Of a stretch of DNA of 45,286 bases, positions 1 through 5,643 are shown piece after piece. The stretch covers positions 153-45,438 of the forward strand of contig DDEW01000016.1 in the NCBI GenBank assembly GCA_002336935.1. Direction: 5' to 3'. This DNA comes from Candidatus Saccharibacteria bacterium UBA1944 (GTDB lineage: Bacteria; Patescibacteriota; Saccharimonadia; Saccharimonadales; Saccharimonadaceae). The notes below the pieces were generated by a model. That model was not told the origin of the DNA and made no database searches. It worked only from the letters and a program-made list of their open reading frames with translations. Position numbers and translations under genes: made by a program. Each line of letters begins with the position of its first letter. The first letter of the stretch is position 1.

Positions 1-19
1 CACGGTGCCGAATTATATA

Positions 20-50
20 AAAGCCATCCGAATAGGATGGCTTTTATCTT
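20..50 (+). terminator. Rho-independent terminator of an upstream gene outside the window
   Basis: An AAAGCCATCC arm, a short GAATA loop and a GGATGGCTTTT arm are followed by ATCTTTTT. The stem is about 10 bp and the thymine-rich tail lies on the plus strand, so it most likely ends a plus-strand gene located left of the window. Confidence 0.8.
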
Positions 51-92
51 TTTGGCTAATAAACATAAAAATAGATGACAATAATAGGTGTA

Positions 93-130
93 CACTAAAA
101 ACCCGTCTCGTAGGCGGGTTATTTTAGTGG
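93..130. terminator. Second hairpin, possibly a bidirectional terminator
   Basis: CACTAAAA-ACCCG pairs with CGGGT-TATTTTAGTG around a short TCTCGTAGG centre. The A/T-rich outer arms give A-runs on one side and T-runs on the other, so it could stop transcription in both directions. No gene lies between it and the terminator at 20-50. Confidence 0.6.
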
Positions 131-281
131 TGGATTCTCGGATCTCGCAGAAAACGAGAAACCATTTGTTGTGGTGAACCTTATGGTTTTTATAAGATTC
201 AAACAGGTGCATTTCTTATGATATCGCACCAGCAGCATAAGTGCAATACCCGTTAAACCATAAAAAAATCATTTGTAACCA
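131..281. other. Gene-free structured stretch between terminator and promoter
   Basis: No convincing coding region is seen here. The stretch carries inverted repeats: TTCTCG at about 135-140 with CGAGAA near 155-160, and TTATGGTTT (181-189) with AAACCATAA (255-263). Inside the latter pair lies an irregular nested stem: GGT/ACC, GCA/TGC and CTTATG (215-220)/CATAAG (236-241). The nesting suggests a folded RNA of about 83 nt or a protein-binding region. No known family is recognised. Confidence 0.35.
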
Positions 282-310
282 TTGACATTTTGTAATGTTT
301 GTGCTATTAT
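282..310 (+). promoter_or_regulatory. Near-consensus extended -10 promoter for the KGG gene
   Basis: TTGACA (282-287), a 17-nt spacer ending in TGC, then TATTAT (305-310). The spacer closely resembles those at 5554, 25325 and 39506 (minus). An inverted repeat CACAT-AGCAT-ATGTG (320-334) follows near the expected transcription start. Confidence 0.8.
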
Positions 311-343
311 TAAATCATACACATAGCATATGTGAGGTAAAGC

Positions 344-386
344 GAGGGTTTTGACGATCTGTAACAGGGGTAGTCGAGACCCTTTT
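344..386 (+). promoter_or_regulatory. Leader hairpin followed by a T-run upstream of the KGG gene
   Basis: GGGTTTTGAC (346-355) pairs with GTCGAGACCC (373-382), giving ten pairs of which two are G-U, around a 17-nt loop. It is followed at once by TTTT, then the Shine-Dalgarno AAGGAG (393-398). The arrangement resembles an attenuator or a 5' stabilising hairpin. This is seen in the sequence; the function is inferred. Confidence 0.5.
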
Positions 387-408
387 AATAATAAGGAGTC
401 ATATCATC

Positions 409-606
409 ATGGCAGGTACCAAAGCTGGCGGCCTTAAGGCTGCACAAAAAAATTTGGCTAAAGACCCTAACTTTTACGCTAAGATTGGCGCAAAGGGTGG
501 TCGCAATGGTCACACTGGTGGTTTTGCTGCTAACCCAGAGCTTGCACGTATTGCAGGCGCAAGGGGTGGCCGTATCTCACGCCGCACGAAAAAAGCTGAT
601 AAATAA
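409..606 (+). CDS. KGG-motif small basic protein (stress-induced Con-10/GsiB-like)
   Basis: A 65-aa Lys/Gly/Arg-rich protein with two degenerate KGG repeats: IGAKGGRNG near residues 26-34 and IAGARGGRIS near residues 48-57. Proteins of the KGG family (Con-10, GsiB-like) are small, hydrophilic and abundant under stress or stationary phase. The precise biochemical role is unknown. The high positive charge would also fit nucleic-acid binding. ATG 409 is preceded by AAGGAG at 10-nt spacing. The gene stands alone between a near-consensus promoter with a hairpin leader and a strong terminator, which suggests high, separately controlled expression. No signal peptide is present, so it should be cytoplasmic. 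Confidence 0.8.
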   Translation: MAGTKAGGLKAAQKNLAKDPNFYAKIGAKGGRNGHTGGFAANPELARIAGARGGRISRRTKKADK

Positions 607-620
607 TCAGTTTAACCTAT

Positions 621-655
621 AAATAACCCTCTCAATGCGAGAGGGTTATTTGTTT
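621..655. terminator. Strong bidirectional terminator between convergent genes
   Basis: AAATAACCCTCTC (621-633) and GAGAGGGTTATTT (639-651) form a perfect 13-bp stem with an AATGC loop. It lies between the plus-strand KGG gene and the minus-strand metallopeptidase gene and overlaps the latter's last codons, so it can serve both. Confidence 0.9.
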
Positions 656-1104
656 ATATAGCGTTTTAGTGTACATGTTCGTGCTTCGTTGGATGTCCAG
701 GTGCTACTACACGCAAGACAAAGATAGCGGTTTTTGCCTTTTTCTATACCAGTAGCATTGCAGGTGGGGCAGGTAGTTCGGGCATGCAGCCAATCTCGGT
801 ACGAATCAAGTGCATCCTCAATGGTAGAATCGTCAATTGTGATACCTAGCTCCTCGCCAATTTCTTTGGCCTTCTGCCAAGCATCCCGTTCCATGGTCAA
901 AAGGTGGACTGATGAATCATAAGAAGAGTGACTAAGGCTCGCATGACCGGCCTCATGAAGCAAGAACGCTGCCGCCGATGGATGAGTGGGACTGTAAAGG
1001 ATGCATGAGCTAGTATGATCCCACGTAAAAGTGTCGCCTCGGCGAAAGGTTACGTCAGGCAGCTTATGTTCGAGCTTTTTTTGTAGTGAGGTAATCTTTG
1101 CCAT
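646..1104 (-). CDS. M78-like (ImmA/IrrE-type) HExxH metallopeptidase with C-terminal zinc ribbon
   Basis: About 152 aa from ATG 1104. HEAGH (residues 50-54) is followed about 20 residues later by MERDAW, whose Glu (about 72) resembles the third zinc ligand of the IrrE/ImmA family. The C-terminus adds a CxxC...CxxC zinc ribbon (Cys 112, 115, 129, 132). M78 enzymes cleave regulators or act in stress control, and the target here is unknown. No membrane segment is seen. The upstream ROK gene ends at 1064, so the two overlap by about 40 nt and are probably translationally coupled. ATG 1104 was chosen over ATG 1119 because GGGTG lies 8 nt upstream. The longer start would add MGVII. Confidence 0.6.
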   Translation of the reverse strand: MAKITSLQKKLEHKLPDVTFRRGDTFTWDHTSSCILYSPTHPSAAAFLLHEAGHASLSHSSYDSSVHLLTMERDAWQKAKEIGEELGITIDDSTIEDALDSYRDWLHARTTCPTCNATGIEKGKNRYLCLACSSTWTSNEARTCTLKRYINK

Positions 1105-1891
1105 AATAATAACACCCATAAATCACAGCTTCTTCGGGATGCTGCGCCTGAACGATTTTTGGACAAGCAATATGGGGTGGGAGGTGCTCTTTAAGAATAC
1201 CCTCCAAATATTCACTATATCGGTCAAAATACGTACCAACTGAACCGCCGATGATAATAACATCGGGTTGTAAAATAGGAACAACAGCAAGGAAGCCGCG
1301 CGAAATTCGGTCGGCAATCTGCCGCCACGTACGCTTGCTCGTGATGTCTCGCGCAAACTTTTTATAAACATCGACAATTGCATGCCCAGAAGCGAACTTT
1401 TCCCACTCGCGCACTTTGCCGTCATATTCAATCAAAGCACGCCCTGCCTCACTATATCGTGTGCCGGGGTCGATGTATCCATTGGTGCATATGCCCGATC
1501 CAATACCGGTGCTGATAGTAATATAGAGCGAGCTTACCGGAACGGGGTTGAGTGCACGTGTCTCAGCCAATCCTGCTAGGTTGGCATCATTTTCCACTAA
1601 AAAAGGAACATTAGGAAGCAGGTCTTTTAGCTGAGCATGCGCATCAAAGTTCTGCCAACCTAGGTTGTTGCACCATACTGCGACACCGTCCTTTACGATT
1701 CCTGGTAGCGCAAGCACGATTGCATCTACATCATCGTGGCCGAAGTTTTCTCGCACCATTTTCTTTAGGGTCGCAACGTATTCTTTTGGCTGTGTCGGAG
1801 TAGGGAACTTAATCGATTTGCCCATCTTGCCGTTCCTACTGAACGAAGAAATAAGCGTTTTTGTCCCACCGGTATCGATTGTTACTATCAT
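1064..1891 (-). CDS. ROK family sugar kinase / glucokinase-like protein
   Basis: 275 aa with an ASKHA fold. The phosphate-1 motif DTGGTKT is at residues 6-12, ENDANLAGLAE with the catalytic Asp is at 100-110, and the phosphate-2 motif STGIGSGI is at 127-134. ROK proteins phosphorylate hexoses or N-acetylhexosamines with ATP, or act as repressors. There is no N-terminal HTH, so a kinase is likely. The classical ROK zinc site is missing: the usual ELGH reads EAGR (148-151) and the Cys cluster is replaced by WEKFASG. Substrate choice is therefore uncertain. A TACACT -10 with TGG ends only 6 nt before the ATG, with no Shine-Dalgarno, so a leaderless mRNA is likely. Confidence 0.75.
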   Translation of the reverse strand: MIVTIDTGGTKTLISSFSRNGKMGKSIKFPTPTQPKEYVATLKKMVRENFGHDDVDAIVLALPGIVKDGVAVWCNNLGWQNFDAHAQLKDLLPNVPFLVENDANLAGLAETRALNPVPVSSLYITISTGIGSGICTNGYIDPGTRYSEAGRALIEYDGKVREWEKFASGHAIVDVYKKFARDITSKRTWRQIADRISRGFLAVVPILQPDVIIIGGSVGTYFDRYSEYLEGILKEHLPPHIACPKIVQAQHPEEAVIYGCYYYGKDYLTTKKART

Positions 1892-1917
1892 GTCATTAGT
1901 GTACCATAATATTCACG

Positions 1918-1946
1918 TTGCTTTTTATCGGTAAAAGAGGTATAAT
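1918..1946 (+). promoter_or_regulatory. Sigma-70-type promoter of the LPXTG protein gene
   Basis: TTGCTT (1918-1923), a 17-nt spacer, then TATAAT (1941-1946). The start site is expected near 1953, leaving a leader of about 23 nt with Shine-Dalgarno AAAGAGGT at 1962-1969. Confidence 0.75.
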
Positions 1947-1975
1947 AAACGATAGTTATTTAAAGAGGTACAGCA

Positions 1976-2449
1976 ATGTCACACCGAAAAGAGCAAGGAA
2001 GCATTATCGGGTACGTGCTGGTGGGAGTACTGTTGACCGCACTCGTTGTTGGTGCTATTTATGTGGTTCGCAATCAGCTTGCCAAAACGAACGGTACGTC
2101 GACAACCGATTCTGTCGCGTCCGATGCTACTACCAACCAGACGAATAATCCTGATACAAACAAAAACGAGAACAGCGATGACCTAAAAGCCGCCCTTGAG
2201 AAGCAGGCCGCCGAAGAGAAGAAAGCTCAGGAGCAGAAGGCTGCAAGCGAGGCTGACTCAGGTGCAACCTCTACCAGTACTACGGGACAAAATAATCAGA
2301 GTGCAACCTCGGGTGCATCTGCCACTTCGACGACAACTACGCGCAGTCTTCCTACCACGGGCCCCGAGGACGCGGTTTTACCGCTCGTCGGTGCAATGCT
2401 TGTTGTCGGCACGAGTGTTGCCTACGTTCGATCACGCGAGCTTATCTAG
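1976..2449 (+). CDS. Sortase-type LPXTG surface protein with N-terminal membrane segment
   Basis: 157 aa. Residues 10-32 form a hydrophobic segment after a short basic tail. Residues 38-65 and 95-123 are Thr/Ser/Asn-rich, and residues 66-92 are a charged Ala/Glu/Lys helix. The C-terminus has LPTTG (125-129), a second hydrophobic stretch and a charged RSREL tail, which together form a textbook sortase sorting signal. The mature chain would be a short cell-wall-linked stalk. The N-terminal GSIIGYVLVG segment looks slightly like a type IV pilin leader but lacks the +5 Glu, and no clear AxA site for signal peptidase I is seen. The partner sortase is not in the window. Confidence 0.75.
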   Translation: MSHRKEQGSIIGYVLVGVLLTALVVGAIYVVRNQLAKTNGTSTTDSVASDATTNQTNNPDTNKNENSDDLKAALEKQAAEEKKAQEQKAASEADSGATSTSTTGQNNQSATSGASATSTTTTRSLPTTGPEDAVLPLVGAMLVVGTSVAYVRSRELI

Positions 2450-2475
2450 ACTTTCTCTGTTTACTAGTGTATAAT
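2447..2475 (+). promoter_or_regulatory. Promoter of the S1 gene
   Basis: TAGACT (2447-2452), a 17-nt spacer, then TATAAT (2470-2475). The -35 matches TTGACA at four of six positions and overlaps the end of the previous gene. The leader to ATG 2596 is unusually long for this window, at about 113 nt. Confidence 0.65.
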
Positions 2476-2531
2476 GAATCACAATCTAGGTGTGTGCCTT
2501 TTTGGTTGCGCCGAGGAAATATCAATTTTAA

Positions 2532-2576
2532 GAGAGGAGTTTTGGTGTATTTTTCCGCCATTTTGCTGTGCGGAAA
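2532..2576 (+). promoter_or_regulatory. S1 leader element: remote Shine-Dalgarno plus hairpin
   Basis: GAGAGGAG (2532-2539) is a strong Shine-Dalgarno match but lies 57 nt before ATG 2596. Between them TTTCCGC (2552-2558) pairs with GCGGAAA (2570-2576). GTG 2545 and TTG 2542 are in frame with S1 and well spaced from it, so either an extended S1 form is made or the element controls translation. Confidence 0.4.
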
Positions 2577-2595
2577 TCCACTAATAAACTTATTT

Positions 2596-3663
2596 ATGGC
2601 AAAAGCCACTATAACAATGGACGACCTGCTTGCAGGTGATAATGTAAAACAACTTATTGCTGGAGAGGTCATCAGCGGTCAGGTATTGAGTGTTAGAAAA
2701 CACGAAGTGCTCATCGATCTTGGTGCGCAGGGTGTTGGCTACGTGCCTCGCCGCGAGGTAGGGTTTAGCCGGCAGCTCAATGTAGGCGATGAAGTAACGG
2801 CTAGCGTCGTTGATGCCGAGCTTGATAACGGCTATTCGCTCTTGAGCCTTCGTAAGGCAGCAAAAGATCGCGGCTGGGAAGAAGTGAGCGCGAAAATGGA
2901 AGCAGGTGAAATTATCGAGGTTTCCCCATACGATGCCAACCGTGGCGGTATGCTTGTTGAATACGAAGGTGTGCGCGGCTTCCTGCCTGTATCACAGCTT
3001 TCTGCAGAGCACTATCCGCGTGTTGGTAGCGCTGACAAAGACGAAATCTTGGCTCGCTTGAATGCACTCGTTGGACAGCCCCTGAAGGTGCGAATCCTTG
3101 ATTGTGACCGCAAAGCGAATAAGCTAATCTTTAGTGAAAAAGAAGCCATTAAGGATGGCCTGGCTGCGCGATTTGAGCAGCTTAAGATTGGTGACACTGT
3201 CACTGGCGTTGTCACTGGCGTTGTCGATTTCGGTGTATTTGTTAATGTAGACGGCATCGAAGGCTTGGTGCACATTAGCGAAATCAGCTGGGAGCGTGTT
3301 AATAATCCTGCTGATTACGTCAAGGTTGGCCAGTCTATCGAGGCAAAAATCATCAGCATCGATAAAGAGCGACTCAGCCTCAGCATGAAGCAGCTAACAA
3401 AGGACCCATGGCTTGACGAAGTCGAGCAGTTTAGTAAGGGCGCAAAAGTTGAAGGCACCGTTACACGTATCACACCATTTGGTGCTTTCGTACAGATTAG
3501 TCCGGCTGTTGAGGCGCTCGTACACATTAGTGAGCTCGGCGGTGGTGAGGGTGTAGACCCAGAGAAAGTATTTACCCTGAACGAGCGCAAAGAGTTTGTC
3601 GTGCTTGATGTCGACAAAGACAATCGCAAGATCTCACTGAGCCTTGCTGACAAGAAAAAATAA
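2596..3663 (+). CDS. rpsA: 30S ribosomal protein S1-like, four S1 domains
   Basis: 355 aa from ATG 2596 (MAKATITM). Four OB-fold S1 domains lie at about 21-87, 102-182, 198-265 and 281-351. The last two are the most canonical, with DFGVFV...GLVHISEIS and PFGAFV...ALVHISELG. S1 binds mRNA and helps start translation. E. coli S1 has six domains, while four-domain versions are usual in Gram-positives and CPR. The start is uncertain: ATG 2596 has no Shine-Dalgarno, and an in-frame GTG at 2545 would add about 17 hydrophobic residues unlike S1. IF-2 follows 54 nt downstream, so this is a small translation-initiation unit. Confidence 0.88.
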   Translation: MAKATITMDDLLAGDNVKQLIAGEVISGQVLSVRKHEVLIDLGAQGVGYVPRREVGFSRQLNVGDEVTASVVDAELDNGYSLLSLRKAAKDRGWEEVSAKMEAGEIIEVSPYDANRGGMLVEYEGVRGFLPVSQLSAEHYPRVGSADKDEILARLNALVGQPLKVRILDCDRKANKLIFSEKEAIKDGLAARFEQLKIGDTVTGVVTGVVDFGVFVNVDGIEGLVHISEISWERVNNPADYVKVGQSIEAKIISIDKERLSLSMKQLTKDPWLDEVEQFSKGAKVEGTVTRITPFGAFVQISPAVEALVHISELGGGEGVDPEKVFTLNERKEFVVLDVDKDNRKISLSLADKKK

Positions 3664-3717
3664 CCATGTAGTAATGGATAGTTGTCCCCACCGAGCTGGG
3701 GCAGAAAGGAGCAACCA

Positions 3718-5493
3718 ATGAGTCAACCAGAAAAAGTATTGGTCATTGCAGATTCAATTACCGTCGGTGAACTCGCAGGGACCCTTAATCTGCCAGTTAC
3801 CCAGCTCGTAGGAGAGTTATTCAAAAACGGCATCGTCGCTACGATTAATCAGCGGATAGATTTTGAGACCGCACAGATTATTGTCGAGGAGCTTGGGCTT
3901 GATGTAACACTAAAGCGCAAAGAAGCCGAGTCACATACCGTACAGCGCCTCCATACACCTTCTGATAAAGCTGTAGAACGCCCACCCATTGTTGCCGTGA
4001 TGGGGCATGTTGACCATGGCAAAACCAGTTTACTCGACGCTATTTTGAATATGAAAACAGTCGCCGGTGAAGCTGGTGGTATCACGCAACACATTAGTGC
4101 GTATCAAACCGTTCGCAACAACCGTCCAATTACCCTGCTTGACACTCCTGGCCATGAGGCCTTTGCTGCACTACGTCAACACGGTGCAGCACTAACCGAT
4201 GTGGTAATCATTGTGGTAGCGGCAGATGACGGTGTGAAGCCGCAAACGGTTGAGGCGATTCGCTTTGCTCGTGATGCCAACGCAAAAATTGTGGTTGCAC
4301 TGAACAAAATGGACAAAGAAACTGCGAACCCCGAGATGGTCAAGGCACAGCTTGCGAGCGAACACCACTTAAACCCAGAAGAGTGGGGGGGTGATACTAT
4401 TATGGTCCCAGTGAGTGCAAAAACAGGCGATGGACTTGATAAACTACTCGATATGGTACTGCTCGTCGCAGACCTTGAGGAATTAAAGGCAGATGTTGAC
4501 ACTTCTGCAGAGGGGCTCGTGATTGAAGCGCACATGGAAACGGGACGGGGATCAGTAGTTGGCCTACTCGTAGAGCAAGGAACCCTAAAGCCAGGACACT
4601 TTTTAGTGGCGGGTACGAGCTACGGTAAAGTGCGCACTCTTCTTGACTTTGCAGGCAAAACGCTCAAACAGGCTGGTCCTTCGACACCAGTGACAGTAAC
4701 CGGCTTCAAAGAACTACCCCAATTCGGTGACGTATTTACCATTGTAAAAAATGAAAAAGAAGCTAGGCTCATGGTGGAACGATCTAAGATTGAGCGTGAG
4801 AAAAATGCTGCTAGCACTAACGTCACCGGGGCAGATTTGCTCAAAATGATGACACAAAAGCGTGATACTCAGGAAATGAATGTGATTGTAAAAGCTGATG
4901 TTCAAGGCTCGCTCACTTCTGTTATGGACAGCTTACGCTTGGTTGACACACAAGGCGAGATTAATTTGCGCATTATTGGCAGTGGTGTCGGTAACGTAAC
5001 CGAGAGCGATGTGCGTCTTGCTGAAAGTAGCGAGGCAATTATTTATGGCTTTAATATTGACCTTCCACCCGCCGTGAAGCGTCTTGCAATGCGTGATAAA
5101 GTACAAGTGCGCTTGTATAGAGTGATTTACGAGCTGCTTGACGATGCGCGTAGCAGTATGGAGGCGATGCTTGCCCCAGAAGTCGTTGAGACTGAACTTG
5201 GAAAACTAACGATTAAGGGCGTATTCCGTACGCTCAAAGATGAAGTTATCTGTGGAGGTGAAGTAACCAACGGTAAAGTCACATCAAATGTGCTGGCACG
5301 AGTTAAGCGCGGTGATGAACAGCTAGCCGAAGTAGAAGTGGTCAATGTACAACGTCAACAACAAGAGGCAAAAGAAGTCTTTGAAGGCGAGATGTGTGGG
5401 CTAAGTCTCAAGACACACAAAAAGCTTCTTATAGAGATTGATGATAAGCTCGAATTCTTTACTCGAGAACTTGTAAAACGAACGCTCAAATAA
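3718..5493 (+). CDS. infB: Translation initiation factor IF-2
   Basis: 591 aa. An IF2-N domain is at about 7-60. The GTPase domain carries G1 GHVDHGKT (96-103), G2 GGITQHI, G3 DTPGHE (142-147), G4 NKMD (196-199) and G5 SAK. Domain II and the C-terminal fMet-tRNA-binding domain follow. IF-2 brings fMet-tRNA to the 30S subunit and promotes subunit joining. The long linker present in E. coli IF-2 (890 aa) is absent. ATG 3718 is chosen because AAAGGAG (3705-3711) sits 6 nt upstream. A longer reading frame from 3682 has no such support. A CCCCA/TGGGG hairpin (3686-3701) precedes the ribosome-binding site. Confidence 0.95.
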   Translation: MSQPEKVLVIADSITVGELAGTLNLPVTQLVGELFKNGIVATINQRIDFETAQIIVEELGLDVTLKRKEAESHTVQRLHTPSDKAVERPPIVAVMGHVDHGKTSLLDAILNMKTVAGEAGGITQHISAYQTVRNNRPITLLDTPGHEAFAALRQHGAALTDVVIIVVAADDGVKPQTVEAIRFARDANAKIVVALNKMDKETANPEMVKAQLASEHHLNPEEWGGDTIMVPVSAKTGDGLDKLLDMVLLVADLEELKADVDTSAEGLVIEAHMETGRGSVVGLLVEQGTLKPGHFLVAGTSYGKVRTLLDFAGKTLKQAGPSTPVTVTGFKELPQFGDVFTIVKNEKEARLMVERSKIEREKNAASTNVTGADLLKMMTQKRDTQEMNVIVKADVQGSLTSVMDSLRLVDTQGEINLRIIGSGVGNVTESDVRLAESSEAIIYGFNIDLPPAVKRLAMRDKVQVRLYRVIYELLDDARSSMEAMLAPEVVETELGKLTIKGVFRTLKDEVICGGEVTNGKVTSNVLARVKRGDEQLAEVEVVNVQRQQQEAKEVFEGEMCGLSLKTHKKLLIEIDDKLEFFTRELVKRTLK

Positions 5494-5508
5494 GCGCCAC
5501 GTCCGCAG

Positions 5509-5546
5509 CTATGCAATGCACCACCCAACGGTGGTGCATTGCATAG
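5509..5546. terminator. 17-bp perfect hairpin after infB
   Basis: CTATGCAATGCACCACC (5509-5525) is exactly complementary to 5530-5546 around a CAAC loop. No T-run follows on the plus strand, so it is not a classic intrinsic terminator. It may stabilise the infB 3' end or insulate the promoter that begins 8 nt later. Confidence 0.55.
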
Positions 5547-5553
5547 CATACTA

Positions 5554-5582
5554 TTGACTTTTTATCATGTTTATGCTAATAT
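5554..5582 (+). promoter_or_regulatory. Extended -10 promoter of the large repeat protein
   Basis: TTGACT (5554-5559), a 17-nt spacer ending in TGC, then TAATAT (5577-5582). It belongs to the same spacer-conserved family as 282, 25325 and 39506 (minus). An inverted repeat GTAAT-CATA-ATTAC (5583-5596) directly follows the -10 box and would cover the start site. Confidence 0.8.
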
Positions 5583-5643
5583 GTAATCATAATTACAAAC
5601 AAACAACATAATTAATCGCACCACCGCAAGGAACCACCACTCC

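Noticed and set aside
190..225. tRNA T-loop-like GATTCAAAC at about 196-204
   Set aside because: No matching T-stem, acceptor stem or anticodon arm could be built around it on either strand.
119..238. 39-codon minus-strand ORF in the gene-free stretch
   Set aside because: No ribosome-binding site, random-looking composition, and it runs across structured DNA and a terminator arm.
2467..2595. Upstream start of the S1 frame at ATG 2467
   Set aside because: It lies inside the -10 region, and the added residues do not resemble S1. GTG 2545 is kept as a possible alternative only.
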